Below, one piece after another: positions 44,889 to 55,205 of a stretch of 64,000 nt of DNA. The position numbers were made by a program, and so were the translations under genes. The stretch comes from Prochlorococcus sp. AG-347-K20 (lineage in GTDB: Bacteria > Cyanobacteriota > Cyanobacteriia > PCC-6307 > Cyanobiaceae): contig QCCH01000008.1 in assembly GCA_003281315.1 (NCBI GenBank), positions 1 to 64,000 on the forward strand. Direction: 5' to 3'. Every line of letters starts with the position of its first letter. Positions within the stretch are counted from its first letter, which is position 1. The notes beneath the pieces are model-generated. The model did no database searches and had not been told where the DNA came from. It saw only the letters and a program-made list of their open reading frames with translations.

Positions 44889-46673
44889 ATGTCTCAGCAA
44901 ATTATCATCGCTGAGCAGGCTCGAATTGCAGCACTACTCACAGATGATCGAGTTGATGAATTTATCGTCGCACAAGGTCAATATCAAATTGGCGATATTT
45001 TTTTAGGAACAGTTGAAAATGTTCTCCCTGGCATTGATGCCGCTTTTATAAATATTGGTAAAAGTGAGAGGAATGGATTCATCCATGTTTCAGATTTAGG
45101 TCCACTAAGACTTAAAAAAGGGACATTTGGAATAACTGAATTACTAGAACCAAAACAAAAAGTTCTAGTACAGGTAATAAAGGAACCCACAGGATCTAAA
45201 GGTCCAAGACTAACCGGAAGTATTTCAATCCCGGGAAAATACTTGATATTGCAGCCATATGGCCAGGGAGTAAATATTTCAAGAAAAATAAATACAGAAA
45301 CAGAACGAAACCGTTTGAAAGCTCTTGGAGTTTTAATAAAACCACCCAGCACAGGCTTGTTATTTAGAACAGAGTCTGAAAAGATAAAAGAAGAACTTCT
45401 AATTGAAGATTTAGAACAATTAATTCAACAATGGGAAAATATACTAAAAGTTTCTGAGGCTTCTAATCCGCCAAATTTAGTAAAAAGAGATGATGATTTC
45501 TCTCTTAAAATCTTGAGAGATCATATTAAAGAATCAACTAAAAGCATAATTATCGATAGTAAATTTTCAATTGCAAGGGCAAAAGATTTTTTAATAAATT
45601 ATGAATCTAATATAGATATTGAATTTCACGATAATAATTCAAACCAACATATTTTTGAAAAGTACGAAATTAAGAAAACAATTCAGAAAGCTCTCCAGCC
45701 GAGAGTAGATCTTCCTTCAGGAGGTTATATCATTATCGAGCCTACTGAAGCTTTAACAGTAATAGATGTCAACTCTGGATCATTTACAAGATCCGCAAAC
45801 TCAAGACAAACCGTTTTGTGGACGAACTGCGAAGCAGCAGTTGAAATCTCAAGGCAAATGAAATTAAGAAATATTGGTGGAGTTATAGTAGTAGATTTTA
45901 TCGATATGGAATCTAGAAGAGATCAATTTCAATTACTTGAGCATTTTACCTCAGCAATAAAAGATGACTCTGCTAGGCCTCAAATAGCTCAGCTTACTGA
46001 ATTAGGCTTAGTAGAGTTAACCAGAAAGAGACAAGGTCAAAATATATATGAATTATTCGGTAAAAAATGTTCTACATGCGATGGTACAGGACATATAGAA
46101 AATATATTAAATCATGAAATTTCTAACTTAGAAATTAAAAATGTTGAAAATAAATCTAATCAATCAAATAATCTAAAATCTTTAGATACAGATACTTCTC
46201 AATCAACTAATGAGCAGGAAAAAATAATTGATAGGGAATTAATTAACTCCAAAGAACTAATTAAAGAGAATTCTTCTAATAAAAAAGAAAATGACAGTGA
46301 CAATGAAAATTTGGACCAATCAAATTCAAAAGAAAAAAATATAATAACCGTTGATCTTACTAATGAAGAAAAAATTGTTTTCAGTCAATTAGGTATTAAT
46401 CCACTTATAAAGTTAGGTAAAGAATATCTCACCAGCAATAATTTTGTACGTTTAAAAGAAAATAATAAAAAAAAGGAAAAACCCTTAGATAATGAAAAAA
46501 CAAAATTAAAACAAATTAAAAAAATCTCAAAATCGGGAGAAGAAAAGATTCAAATTAAAAATAATGAAAATAATGAAGTTTTATTTACAGATAAAAAGGA
46601 TGAAATTGAACTTACAGATGAGCTAAACAATGCAAGAAAAAAAAGAAGAAGATCTTCAGCAAGCATTGAATAA
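44889..46673 (+). CDS. rne: ribonuclease E/G family endoribonuclease
   Basis: RNase E starts mRNA decay and processes rRNA and tRNA. The compact cyanobacterial form is seen: S1 domain about 35-120 ([22 protein letters not shown]), catalytic core with [18 protein letters not shown] near 296 and [17 protein letters not shown] near 335 (the two Mg-binding Asp), and the Zn-link CSTCDGTGH near 396. The tail (about 410-594) is acidic and basic in turn, low-complexity, and ends in Arg-rich ARKKRRRSS, fitting a degradosome-type or RNA-binding tail. It overlaps rnhB by 44 bases. Confidence 0.96.
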   Translation: MSQQIIIAEQARIAALLTDDRVDEFIVAQGQYQIGDIFLGTVENVLPGIDAAFINIGKSERNGFIHVSDLGPLRLKKGTFGITELLEPKQKVLVQVIKEPTGSKGPRLTGSISIPGKYLILQPYGQGVNISRKINTETERNRLKALGVLIKPPSTGLLFRTESEKIKEELLIEDLEQLIQQWENILKVSEASNPPNLVKRDDDFSLKILRDHIKESTKSIIIDSKFSIARAKDFLINYESNIDIEFHDNNSNQHIFEKYEIKKTIQKALQPRVDLPSGGYIIIEPTEALTVIDVNSGSFTRSANSRQTVLWTNCEAAVEISRQMKLRNIGGVIVVDFIDMESRRDQFQLLEHFTSAIKDDSARPQIAQLTELGLVELTRKRQGQNIYELFGKKCSTCDGTGHIENILNHEISNLEIKNVENKSNQSNNLKSLDTDTSQSTNEQEKIIDRELINSKELIKENSSNKKENDSDNENLDQSNSKEKNIITVDLTNEEKIVFSQLGINPLIKLGKEYLTSNNFVRLKENNKKKEKPLDNEKTKLKQIKKISKSGEEKIQIKNNENNEVLFTDKKDEIELTDELNNARKKRRRSSASIE

Positions 46674-47247
46674 AGTATCTGAAGTTGGAATAGATGAAGT
46701 TGGAAGGGGAGCAATTTTTGGTCCAGTTTTTGCAGCAGCTGTAGTATTAACCGAAAAAAATAGGTTTATCTTAAAACAATTTGGAGTAACAGATAGTAAA
46801 AAACTAACGCCCAAAAAAAGAAAATTACTTTTACCAAAAATTTTATTATTCTCTTCAGATTATGGAATTGGGCAATCTTCGGCAAGAGAAATAGATAAGT
46901 TAGGTATCAGAGTTGCGACAGAGCTTTCAATGATAAGAGCTTTAAAAAAATTAAAAGAAAAGCCATCTGAATTAATAATTGATGGCCCCTTATTATTAAG
47001 GCCATGGAATGGAATTCAGAAAAACATAGTATCTGGAGACTCAAAGTTTATCTCTATTGCATCAGCAAGCATAGTTGCCAAAGTTTCTCGCGATAATCTA
47101 ATGGAGAGGTTAGAAAAAAAATACTCAGGATACTTGATTTTTAAAAATAAAGGTTATGGTACCAAGGAGCATCTTTCATTAATCAAAAAAAATGGAATAA
47201 CTAAACTTCATAGGAAAAGTTTTTTAAAAAAATCAAATATTATTTAA
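46630..47247 (+). CDS. rnhB: ribonuclease HII
   Basis: RNase HII cuts the RNA strand of RNA-DNA hybrids and removes single ribonucleotides. [19 protein letters not shown] near residue 20 carries Asp-Glu of the active site. A second Asp is in [12 protein letters not shown] near 56, and [10 protein letters not shown] near 117 and [13 protein letters not shown] near 143 complete the DEDD set. The start ATG (46630) lies inside the rne end, a 44-base overlap in another frame. Length 205 is normal. Its 3' end overlaps the convergent DUF1997 gene by 15 bases. Confidence 0.95.
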   Translation: MQEKKEEDLQQALNKVSEVGIDEVGRGAIFGPVFAAAVVLTEKNRFILKQFGVTDSKKLTPKKRKLLLPKILLFSSDYGIGQSSAREIDKLGIRVATELSMIRALKKLKEKPSELIIDGPLLLRPWNGIQKNIVSGDSKFISIASASIVAKVSRDNLMERLEKKYSGYLIFKNKGYGTKEHLSLIKKNGITKLHRKSFLKKSNII

Positions 47248-47751
47248 TTCACACCAATCTAAAAAATCTTTTACGAGTTGCTGTTGAACCCTAGACTTTA
47301 TACCCAATAGAATCCCATTTAATACCGAATGACCAGTAGATTCCAAAATTTTCCTTGGTACCAGCTTCAGTAGAGGAGGTTGGCTGACAGATACCCCAAG
47401 AAGCGCCTCGCCTTCTAAACCAATTTCAGTTGAAGCCAAATTCGCTTTCAAAATAAGATTAAAATCATCCACCATCCCCAAACCGTCCAATGTACTTTCA
47501 AGGGCACTCATTTTTAAAATTCCATCTTTATTTTCTACCGCAATTGAGACAACAGGGTTAATATCTAATTGAAAAACCCTAAAACTTGTTACTGTATACT
47601 TGTATCTACCGAATCCTTCTGGTACTAATTTTTTGGAGTCAAGCATTGCTCCAACAACTCTTTCTTCTTCCAAAAGATATTTAGAAAGATATTCTTTATT
47701 ACGTGTTATACAAAGCTTGAGATTCTGTTTAGCATCAAAAGACAATAGCAT
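47233..47751 (-). CDS. DUF1997 family protein
   Basis: A soluble 172-residue protein of the cyanobacterial and plant DUF1997 family. Typical pieces are [19 protein letters not shown] near 25, [18 protein letters not shown] near 57 and the C-terminal [20 protein letters not shown] near 130. It looks like a lipid-binding or START-related beta-rich fold, but its function is unknown. No signal peptide or membrane segment. It is divergent from pheA (52-base gap) and convergent with rnhB. Confidence 0.82.
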   Translation of the reverse strand: MLLSFDAKQNLKLCITRNKEYLSKYLLEEERVVGAMLDSKKLVPEGFGRYKYTVTSFRVFQLDINPVVSIAVENKDGILKMSALESTLDGLGMVDDFNLILKANLASTEIGLEGEALLGVSVSQPPLLKLVPRKILESTGHSVLNGILLGIKSRVQQQLVKDFLDWCELNNI

Positions 47752-47803
47752 TTTCTATATTCCTCCAATGCTTATTTGATCTCTTTTTTTTTTACGATTA
47801 ATC

Positions 47804-48649
47804 ATGAGCAAACAAGTTGCATATTTAGGTCCTAAAGGAACATACGCAGAAAAAGCAGCTCATATATTATCAAAGCTTGCCAATTTTCAGACACCTATAT
47901 TTGTACCATGTAATGGGTTACATTCGGTCATTAAATCAATAGCGTACAACAATTGTGATGCTGCTGTTGTCCCCATAGAAAATTCTGTAGAAGGGGGAGT
48001 TACAGCTACTCTAGATGCCCTTTGGAGATTTCCTGAAATTTTTATAAATAAAGCAATTGTTTTACCCATAAAACATGCATTAATTAGTGATGGAGAACTT
48101 TCAAACATTTCAGAAGTTTTATCTCATCCTCAAGCATTAGCCCAATGTTCAGAATGGTTATCTGAGAATCTTCCAAATGCAATTCCTCTTCCAACGAATT
48201 CAACATCAGAAGCTGTCAATATGGTCAAAGGGAGTAAATTCAGAGCTGCTATCGGTTCAAAATCATTAATTCAAATCGAAGGACTTAAAGAATTAGCCTT
48301 TCCTATTAATGATGTTCCAGGTAATTGCACTAGATTTGTTTTATTGAGTAAGGAATCAAATTCAAATTTAGCTAATATTGCCAGTTTTGCTTTCTCATTA
48401 ATTTCAAATAAACCTGGTGCTTTGCTTAAAGCTTTAAATTATATTGCAGATTTTGGTTTTAATATGAGTAAAATTGAATCAAGACCTTCAAAAAGAGAAT
48501 TAGGCGAATATATAATTTATGTTGATTTAGAAATCAATAATCAAAATAACATTAAAAATCTTCTTGACTTAAAAAGTAAGCTAAAGCCACTTTGCAAGAA
48601 TTTTGTAGATTTTGGATATTATTTTTCTGAAAATATTGAACTAGATTAA
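47804..48649 (+). CDS. pheA: prephenate dehydratase
   Basis: PheA converts prephenate to phenylpyruvate in phenylalanine synthesis. YLGPKGTYAEKAA near 7, VVPIENSVEGGVTATLDAL near 59 and the TRF motif CTRFVLL near 172 mark the catalytic domain. An ACT domain follows (about 190-275, KPGALLKALNYIADFG with ESRPSKRELGEYIIYVD), which binds phenylalanine for feedback control. There is no fused chorismate mutase. Length 281 is normal. The stop is 1 base from that of the convergent methyltransferase. Confidence 0.95.
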   Translation: MSKQVAYLGPKGTYAEKAAHILSKLANFQTPIFVPCNGLHSVIKSIAYNNCDAAVVPIENSVEGGVTATLDALWRFPEIFINKAIVLPIKHALISDGELSNISEVLSHPQALAQCSEWLSENLPNAIPLPTNSTSEAVNMVKGSKFRAAIGSKSLIQIEGLKELAFPINDVPGNCTRFVLLSKESNSNLANIASFAFSLISNKPGALLKALNYIADFGFNMSKIESRPSKRELGEYIIYVDLEINNQNNIKNLLDLKSKLKPLCKNFVDFGYYFSENIELD

Positions 48650-48650
48650 T

Positions 48651-49586
48651 TTATCCTCTACATTTATAAACTCCAAACTCCATTAAACCTTTTCTAAATG
48701 CCCAATTCATAAGAAGTATTGTTGGAATCTCTCTAGTCGACTTCACTATCGCAAATGGGCCAAGTGACAAAATTACGAAGGGCCTCCGAATGCCTTCAAT
48801 AATGGAATCGTACCATGAAGGATTTGTATAGGAATTCCAATTTTCAGTAATAACTCTTCCTGAACTATTTTCGTTAGTTCTAAGAATATTACTGAATTCG
48901 TTAATGCTAATAAAATTAGGATGTACCCATTGTTCAAGTAATTGTTTAAGAACTAACTTCTCAAAAAATGAAGGAGGGTATGTTTCGAGGTCTCTTGAGT
49001 TCCAATCAGCCAATGCCAAATACCCACCAGGTCTTAGAGTTCTCAGCATTTCATCTGCAAACCTAGTTTTATCATTCATGTGTGCACCAGCCTCAACACT
49101 CCAGACGGCATCAAATGATCCATCTTCAAATTTCAAATCCAAAGCATCCATAACTTGGAAGTTGCAATTTAGCCCATCAGGAGTAAGTTCTCTTGCTCTT
49201 TTAACTTGACCCGGACTAATTGTAATGCCAGTGACATTAAACCCATAATTTTCTGCGAGAATCCTAGAACTTCCCCCTATTCCACAACCTACATCGAGTA
49301 TTCTGGATCCCTTTGGCAATTTATCTAAACCACTCCATTTGACTAATTCATGAACAAACTGAACTTTAGCCTTTCTAAAATCAATATTTTTTTTCCCTGA
49401 GGGATAAAAACCCAAATGTATATGCTCTCCCCACAATCTCTCAAGTAGTTTATCTTGGGTCCAAGCATCATATGCGGAGGCTACTGTACCGGAAGAAATA
49501 TATTTTCTAGCATTATTTCTCCAGACTATAGCAAGAACTAAAAAGAATAAAACTATTAAAAAAGAGGGTAATAATAGTTCAAACAT
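48651..49586 (-). CDS. MPBQ/MSBQ methyltransferase (Sll0418-like)
   Basis: This 311-residue protein strongly resembles Synechocystis Sll0418, which methylates 2-methyl-6-phytyl- and 2-methyl-6-solanyl-benzoquinone for tocopherol and plastoquinone. It has an N-terminal membrane helix (residues 2-22), GTVASAYDAWTQDKLLERLW, the SAM motif ILDVGCGIGGSSRILAE near 93, and VWSVEAGAHMNDKTRF near 163. A gamma-tocopherol methyltransferase is the nearest alternative, but the anchor and C-terminal TREIPTILLMNWAFR favour this. It directly follows the LON-domain gene. Confidence 0.88.
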   Translation of the reverse strand: MFELLLPSFLIVLFFLVLAIVWRNNARKYISSGTVASAYDAWTQDKLLERLWGEHIHLGFYPSGKKNIDFRKAKVQFVHELVKWSGLDKLPKGSRILDVGCGIGGSSRILAENYGFNVTGITISPGQVKRARELTPDGLNCNFQVMDALDLKFEDGSFDAVWSVEAGAHMNDKTRFADEMLRTLRPGGYLALADWNSRDLETYPPSFFEKLVLKQLLEQWVHPNFISINEFSNILRTNENSSGRVITENWNSYTNPSWYDSIIEGIRRPFVILSLGPFAIVKSTREIPTILLMNWAFRKGLMEFGVYKCRG

Positions 49587-50243
49587 TTAATTGTCTTTTA
49601 TATCAGGAAAACTTTCTTTCAATGCAGTTCTTGCTGCAAGTTGTTTTCTTGTATGATCCAGCATTTCATATTCTCTTTTCAAACGGGTAAAAGTATTTCT
49701 TTCCTCAAGAAGTCTTTGCTGTTCCTCCGCAACTGGACCGCCCAAATGAGCTCCTATCCAAAAAGATAGATCAATTGCGGCATCAGGTAATTTATCAGGT
49801 AGATTTTTCTTAGTATTAGTCAATTTACTATTTAAATTAATAACATCACTAAGTGCTTCTTTTACTGAATCTTTTAGAGAATCTAATTTTTGAAAGTCAT
49901 CAATATTATCATCACTAATCCAACTAACCATCGCTGAACAAAATGGCGTCGAACGAATGATTTCCAGGACTTGAAATCTTTGTTGGCCGAGAGTGATAAT
50001 ATTACTTCTCCCATCCTCTGCAGTTTGATGTTTTATAATTTGTGCGCAACATCCAACGTTAGCCATACTTTTAGTAGTTGGATCCCACTTAATAACTCCA
50101 AACATAGAATCAGTCTCAAGGACAGATTGAAGCATGATCCTATATCTCGATTCAAAAATATGTAAAGGCAATACTTCTTGAGGGAAAAGGACTACCTCTG
50201 GCAAAGGAAATAAAGGTAATTCCCTTACTGAGAGTTCTCCCAT
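49587..50243 (-). CDS. LON N-terminal (PUA-like) domain protein
   Basis: The 218-residue product holds only the substrate-binding N domain of Lon protease, without ATPase or protease parts. LPLFPLPEVVLFPQEVLPLH at residues 8-27 is the family start, and ESRYRIMLQSVLETDSMFG and GRSNIITLGQQRFQV follow. A helical C-terminal part (135-218) ends the protein. Such stand-alone LON-domain proteins occur in all cyanobacteria; function is unknown, possibly as substrate adaptor. It lies 56 bases after rpsJ and abuts the next gene with no gap. Confidence 0.86.
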   Translation of the reverse strand: MGELSVRELPLFPLPEVVLFPQEVLPLHIFESRYRIMLQSVLETDSMFGVIKWDPTTKSMANVGCCAQIIKHQTAEDGRSNIITLGQQRFQVLEIIRSTPFCSAMVSWISDDNIDDFQKLDSLKDSVKEALSDVINLNSKLTNTKKNLPDKLPDAAIDLSFWIGAHLGGPVAEEQQRLLEERNTFTRLKREYEMLDHTRKQLAARTALKESFPDIKDN

Positions 50244-50299
50244 TTAAACCTCATTTCGTTGTATTTATACTAATCAATTTAGGGCGGTTTCGGGATTTA

Positions 50300-50620
50300 T
50301 TAAAGCTTAACTTCTATATCTACACCGCTAGGGAGATCTAGTTTCATTAAAGCATCAATAGTTTTTGCAGAAGGACTATAGATATCTATTATTCTTCGGT
50401 GTGTTCTTGTTTCAAAATGCTCTCTAGAATCTTTATCAACATGTGGTGATCTTAGGACACAATAAATCTTCCTTTTTGTAGGTAAAGGAATTGGACCTAT
50501 TGCTGAGGCAGAAGTAGTATCAGCAGTTTGGATTATTTTGTCGCAAGATAAATCAAGCATTCTTCTATCAAATGCTTTGAGCCTTATTCTTATTTTTTGT
50601 TGCGCAATTGATGCAGTCAT
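50300..50620 (-). CDS. rpsJ: 30S ribosomal protein S10
   Basis: S10 is a 30S head protein that also forms NusE with NusB in antitermination. Length 106 is typical. [14 protein letters not shown] near 12, [20 protein letters not shown] near 41-60 (the ribosome-embedded loop) and [20 protein letters not shown] are family blocks. In cyanobacteria it ends the str operon after tuf, as here, and not the S10 operon. The ATG is at 50618-50620, and a hairpin stands in the gap to tuf. Confidence 0.96.
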   Translation of the reverse strand: MTASIAQQKIRIRLKAFDRRMLDLSCDKIIQTADTTSASAIGPIPLPTKRKIYCVLRSPHVDKDSREHFETRTHRRIIDIYSPSAKTIDALMKLDLPSGVDIEVKL

Positions 50621-50641
50621 AGTTTCAAATAACTTCTAGTG

Positions 50642-50667
50642 AAGGGTCATTAATTAAAATAACCCTT
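50642..50667 (-). promoter_or_regulatory. stem-loop between tuf and rpsJ
   Basis: AAGGGT (50642-50647) pairs with ACCCTT (50662-50667), then after a C-A mismatch ATT pairs with AAT, with loop AATTAA. It is in the 99-base tuf-rpsJ gap, 21 bases before the rpsJ start. Lack of a T-run argues against full termination; processing or partial attenuation is more likely. Confidence 0.42.
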
Positions 50668-50719
50668 GTCCATAAACCTATATTAGATGATTGAGGTTAA
50701 ATTTTAAAATTCAAATATA

Positions 50720-51919
50720 TTATTTGAGTATTTTAGAAACAACTCCTGCACCAATAGTACGTCCGCCTTCACGTATAGCAAATCGCATACCTTGTTCAAT
50801 AGCTACTGGACAAATTAATTCTCCAGTCATCTTAATTCTGTCTCCTGGCATAACCATTTCGACATTAGAGCCATCATCTGAGGTAAATGCGGTTATTTGA
50901 CCTGTCACATCGGTTGTTCTGATATAGAACTGGGGTCTATATCCTGCAAAGAAAGGAGTATGTCTTCCGCCCTCTTCTTTTTTGAGAACATAAACTTCTC
51001 CTTCAAACTGAGTATGAGGGGTAATAGATCCCTTCTTCACAAGAACCATTCCTCTCTCAATATCTTCTTTCTGAACACCACGTAAAAGTAAACCAACATT
51101 ATCGCCAGCCATACCTTCATCAAGAAGTTTTCGGAACATTTCAACTCCAGTAACAGTTGTTACTCTTGTATCTCTTATTCCAACTATTTCTACTTCTTCT
51201 CCAACCTTAACTTTACCTCTCTCAATTCTTCCAGTAGCAACAGTTCCTCTACCAGTAATCGAGAAAACATCTTCAACTGCCATCAAGAATGGTTTATCAA
51301 CTTCTCTTTCTGGTTCGGGAATACTAGCATCAACTGCTTTCATTAATTCTTCAATCTTTGATTCCCAAGTAGAATCACCTTCGAGAGCTTTTAAACCTGA
51401 AACTTGAACTATAGGAATGTCATCTCCCGGGAAATCATAACTATCTAACAGTTCTCTAATTTCCATTTCGACAAGTTCAATAATTTCTTCATCATCGACC
51501 ATATCGCACTTATTAAGAGCAACTACAAGTGCAGGAACTCCAACCTGTTTAGCTAAAAGAATATGCTCTTTTGTTTGAGCCATAGGACCATCTGTAGCTG
51601 CACAAACTAGAATAGCTCCGTCCATCTGAGCGGCCCCTGTGATCATGTTTTTGACATAATCAGCATGTCCTGGACAATCGACATGAGCATAATGTCTGCC
51701 TTCAGTTTCATATTCAACATGAGCTGTATTAATGGTAATGCCACGCTCTCTTTCTTCAGGAGCACCATCAATGTCTCCATAGTCTTGAGCTTGAGCTTGA
51801 CCTTTTTTAGCTAATACATTTGTAATAGCAGCTGTTAGTGTTGTTTTTCCATGATCAACATGGCCAATAGTACCTATGTTGACATGTGGTTTGTTCCTTT
51901 CGAACTTCTCGCGAGCCAT
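50720..51919 (-). CDS. tuf: translation elongation factor Tu
   Basis: EF-Tu brings aminoacyl-tRNA to the ribosome. The P-loop GHVDHGKT is at residues 19-26, then [12 protein letters not shown] near 80 and [10 protein letters not shown] near 135. Length is 399 with all three domains complete, including the C-terminal [20 protein letters not shown]. It follows fusA by 45 bases. Codon use looks less extreme than its neighbours, as expected for a highly expressed gene. Confidence 0.98.
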   Translation of the reverse strand: MAREKFERNKPHVNIGTIGHVDHGKTTLTAAITNVLAKKGQAQAQDYGDIDGAPEERERGITINTAHVEYETEGRHYAHVDCPGHADYVKNMITGAAQMDGAILVCAATDGPMAQTKEHILLAKQVGVPALVVALNKCDMVDDEEIIELVEMEIRELLDSYDFPGDDIPIVQVSGLKALEGDSTWESKIEELMKAVDASIPEPEREVDKPFLMAVEDVFSITGRGTVATGRIERGKVKVGEEVEIVGIRDTRVTTVTGVEMFRKLLDEGMAGDNVGLLLRGVQKEDIERGMVLVKKGSITPHTQFEGEVYVLKKEEGGRHTPFFAGYRPQFYIRTTDVTGQITAFTSDDGSNVEMVMPGDRIKMTGELICPVAIEQGMRFAIREGGRTIGAGVVSKILK

Positions 51920-51964
51920 TTTGAATTAAAGAATCGAGGGTTTAAGAGTGTTTTAATTTAGAGA

Positions 51965-54040
51965 TCAGGAGTTGCCCTGATTCTTGGAAATGATAGCTTC
52001 AGCAACATTACGAGGAACTTCCTCATAATTTGCGAACTCCATTGAAAATATACCCCGACCTTGAGTCATTGATCGGAGTTGAGTGGCATAACCGAACATT
52101 TCGGCTAAGGGCACTTTGGCCTGTACCTTAGACAATCCATCATCAACAGATTGTCCTTCTACTTGACCTCTTCTAGAAGAGAGATCACCAATTACAGATC
52201 CAAGAAAGTCGTCAGGACTTTCGACCTCAACTTTCATCATAGGCTCTAAGAGGACAGGATTGCATTTTTTAACCCCGTCTTTAAAAGCCATGGAACCTGC
52301 AATTTTGAAGGCCATTTCAGATGAGTCTACATCGTGGAATGAACCATCGACTAGTGTTACTTTTACATCAATGAGTGGATAACCGGCAAGAACTCCAGAT
52401 TCACAGGTTTCTTTCATGCCATTAGATGCAGGTCCAATATACTCTTTTGGAACAGCTCCGCCAACAATTTTGTTTACAAATTCAAAACCTTTACCAACTT
52501 CAGCAGGTTCCATTTCAATAATTACATGACCGTATTGGCCTTTTCCTCCAGTTTGTCTTGCATATTTACCTTCACCTTTAGCACTAGCCCTAATGGTCTC
52601 TCTGTATGAAACCTGAGGAGCACCTATATTTGCTTCAACCTTAAATTCCCTTAACATTCTGTCAACAAGGATTTCTAAATGCAACTCACCCATACCTGCA
52701 ATAACAGTTTGATTTGTCTCAGGATCTGTACTTACCCTAAAGGTTGGATCCTCTTCAGACAAAGCAGTTAGAGCTTTTGATAATTTTTCCATATCGCCTT
52801 TAGTTTTTGGCTCAACAGCCACCGAGATAACTGGTTCAGGGATAAACAATGTCTCCAAAACTATTGGATCTTCTGAGTTACATAGAGTGTCTCCAGTTGT
52901 TGTGTTCTTTAGACCTAATACAGCTCCTAAATCCCCAGCCCTTAATTCATCAACCTCCTCTCTTTCATCAGCCTTAAGGATAACTAATCTAGAAATTCTC
53001 TCTTTAGCATCTTTAGTAGAATTCATTACGTAACTTCCCTTTGAAAGAACACCTGAATACATTCTTACAAAAGTTAATTTCCCATAGGGATCTGACATTA
53101 CTTTGAAAGCTAATGCACTAAAAGGAGCATTATCATCTGAAGGTCTAACATCTTCTTTGCCACTAGGTAAAACACCTTGTATTGGTTTCACATCAACTGG
53201 AGCTGGCAAGTAATCAACTACAGCGTCTAATACAAGTTGAACTCCCTTATTCTTAAAAGCTGAACCGCATAATACTGGAACTAATCCATGTTTTAAAACC
53301 CCTTCCCTAATTCCTTTTTTAAGTTGTTCTTCAGATAATTCTCCTGTATCAAGAAATATTTCTATTAACTCTTCATCATTTTCTGCAACACTCTCCATCA
53401 ACTTATATCTCCATTCAGCAGCTTCCTCCTCCATTTCAGATGGAATTGGAGCTTCTTCGATATCAGTACCCAAGTCATTTTTGTAAAGATATGCTTTGTT
53501 TGCTACTAAATCAATAATGCCTGTGAGATCACCTTCAGCCCCAATAGGTAACTGAATTGGAAGTGCATTTGCCTTTAGTCGATCTTTAATTTGTTTATTA
53601 ACTTTCAGAAAATCTGCACCAGTCCTGTCCATTTTATTAACAAAAACCATTCTTGGGACCGAGTATCTATCTGCTTGACGCCAAACTGTTTCAGATTGAG
53701 GCTGAACTCCACCAACTGCGCAAAATACAGCTATTACTCCGTCCAAGACTCGCATTGATCTTTCCACTTCAATAGTAAAGTCAACATGTCCAGGAGTATC
53801 AATAATATTAATTCTGTGATCTTGCCAACTAGTAGATATTGCAGCAGCAGTAATAGTTATACCTCTTTCTCGTTCTTGAGCCATCCAATCTGTTACAGCA
53901 GCACCATCATGTACTTCTCCTATCTTATGAACAACACCTGAATAAAAAAGAATTCTTTCAGTAGTTGTAGTCTTCCCTGCATCAATATGAGCGGCTATAC
54001 CTATGTTCCTTACTCGTTCTAGGGGAAAGTCGCGTGCCAA
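51965..54040 (-). CDS. fusA: translation elongation factor G
   Basis: EF-G drives translocation. The GTP-binding AHIDAGKT is at residues 17-24, [20 protein letters not shown] near 81 and [10 protein letters not shown] near 135. Domains II-V are complete, with [18 protein letters not shown] near 470 and the C-terminal [16 protein letters not shown]. Length 691 is standard. Position rpsL-rpsG-fusA-tuf fits the housekeeping copy and not a paralogue. The start is ATG at 54038-54040. Confidence 0.98.
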   Translation of the reverse strand: MARDFPLERVRNIGIAAHIDAGKTTTTERILFYSGVVHKIGEVHDGAAVTDWMAQERERGITITAAAISTSWQDHRINIIDTPGHVDFTIEVERSMRVLDGVIAVFCAVGGVQPQSETVWRQADRYSVPRMVFVNKMDRTGADFLKVNKQIKDRLKANALPIQLPIGAEGDLTGIIDLVANKAYLYKNDLGTDIEEAPIPSEMEEEAAEWRYKLMESVAENDEELIEIFLDTGELSEEQLKKGIREGVLKHGLVPVLCGSAFKNKGVQLVLDAVVDYLPAPVDVKPIQGVLPSGKEDVRPSDDNAPFSALAFKVMSDPYGKLTFVRMYSGVLSKGSYVMNSTKDAKERISRLVILKADEREEVDELRAGDLGAVLGLKNTTTGDTLCNSEDPIVLETLFIPEPVISVAVEPKTKGDMEKLSKALTALSEEDPTFRVSTDPETNQTVIAGMGELHLEILVDRMLREFKVEANIGAPQVSYRETIRASAKGEGKYARQTGGKGQYGHVIIEMEPAEVGKGFEFVNKIVGGAVPKEYIGPASNGMKETCESGVLAGYPLIDVKVTLVDGSFHDVDSSEMAFKIAGSMAFKDGVKKCNPVLLEPMMKVEVESPDDFLGSVIGDLSSRRGQVEGQSVDDGLSKVQAKVPLAEMFGYATQLRSMTQGRGIFSMEFANYEEVPRNVAEAIISKNQGNS

Positions 54041-54137
54041 TTTTAAAGCTCCAAATAAAATAATCTTTGATAAATATAGTTCACCCTAAAAGCAAACTTT
54101 AATAATAATAAACTACTTGAGTACCTTTTTGATGAAA

Positions 54138-54608
54138 TTAGTATCTGTAATGCGCAAAAGCTTTGTTAGCTTCAGCCATTTTATGAGTGTCTTCTCTTTT
54201 TTTAACAGCACTACCAGTTTCATTTGCTGCGTCCATCAATTCACCAGCAAGTTTTTGAGACATACTTTTGCCATTCCTTGCACGTGAGAATGTAACAAGC
54301 CATCTTAATGCCATAGCTGTACCCCTCTCTTGACGCACTTCCATAGGTACTTGATATGTCGCGCCACCAACTCTTCTCGCTCGCACCTCAACAAGAGGAG
54401 TAGCATTTTTTACAGCTGTTTCAAATAATTCGACTGCATTACCACCTGTTCTCTCGCTTATTAAAGAAAAAGCATCAGACAGTATTCTTTGAGCTGTAGA
54501 TTTTTTACCATGTTTCATCAATCGAGAAATCATCATTGAAGCAAGACGACTATTAAATTGAGGGTCTGGAAGAACTGGTCTTTTTACTGCTGCATTGCGA
54601 CGTGACAT
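54138..54608 (-). CDS. rpsG: 30S ribosomal protein S7
   Basis: S7 nucleates assembly of the 30S head and contacts the E-site t[23 protein letters not shown] is the family start, [18 protein letters not shown] near 28 and [20 protein letters not shown] near 75 the signature. Length 156 is normal. It lies 25 bases after rpsL and 97 before fusA; the latter gap shows no clear terminator. Confidence 0.97.
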   Translation of the reverse strand: MSRRNAAVKRPVLPDPQFNSRLASMMISRLMKHGKKSTAQRILSDAFSLISERTGGNAVELFETAVKNATPLVEVRARRVGGATYQVPMEVRQERGTAMALRWLVTFSRARNGKSMSQKLAGELMDAANETGSAVKKREDTHKMAEANKAFAHYRY

Positions 54609-54633
54609 GTTTTTAAAAAGTGATGTTTACAAA

Positions 54634-55008
54634 TTAATCTTTTGGAGCTTTTGCTCCATACTTAGATCTGGATTGACGTCTATCTTTGACTCCAGCTGTA
54701 TCTAAAGTTCCTCTTATTATATGATATCTAACTCCTGGCAAATCCTTAACTCTTCCACCCCTAAGTAGCACTACAGAGTGTTCTTGCAAATTATGTCCAA
54801 TACCAGGAATGTAAGCAGTTACTTCGAAACCAGAAGTTAATCTAACCCTAGCAACTTTTCTCAAAGCTGAATTAGGCTTTTTTGGTGTTGATGTATAGAC
54901 TCTTGTACATACCCCTCTTCTCTCAGGGCAAGCTTTTAATGCAGGAGATTTTGTTTTCTTTGTCAGACGTTTTCTTTCTGAACCTACTAATTGTGAGATG
55001 GTGGGCAT
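54634..55008 (-). CDS. rpsL: 30S ribosomal protein S12
   Basis: S12 lies at the decoding centre, and changes in it give streptomycin resistance. [15 protein letters not shown] starts the protein, [17 protein letters not shown] near 41 holds the Lys43-type loop, and [17 protein letters not shown] near 85 is the second signature. Both resistance-site lysines appear wild type. Length 124. It is the first gene of the str operon, and its promoter shares the 197-base divergent gap with gltB. Confidence 0.97.
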   Translation of the reverse strand: MPTISQLVGSERKRLTKKTKSPALKACPERRGVCTRVYTSTPKKPNSALRKVARVRLTSGFEVTAYIPGIGHNLQEHSVVLLRGGRVKDLPGVRYHIIRGTLDTAGVKDRRQSRSKYGAKAPKD

Positions 55009-55205
55009 CTATTAAATTTAAATAAAAAATAAATATCTAACTATCATAACCTTTTACGAGCACCAACTAAAAGTTTTTTAATTATATTTTTTTTAAAATT
55101 TGTCAAATTAAAATTCTTTGGTAAATATTCATTATTTTTAGATTTATTTTCATATTTATTTTTATAATAGAAATACATAAATAACTTAATAGAATTAAAT
55201 AATCT
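55009..55205. other. divergent promoter region of the str operon and gltB
   Basis: This 197-base gap between rpsL (leftward) and gltB (rightward) is extremely A+T-rich, with runs of seven and eight T or A. No gene, RNA or clear palindrome is visible, and no NtcA consensus GTA-N8-TAC was found. Confidence 0.5.

Noticed and set aside
44852..44914. 20-codon ORF (starting MFFKIQ) overlapping the rne start
   Set aside because: No ribosome binding site and no reason other than chance; very A+T-rich DNA gives many such frames.
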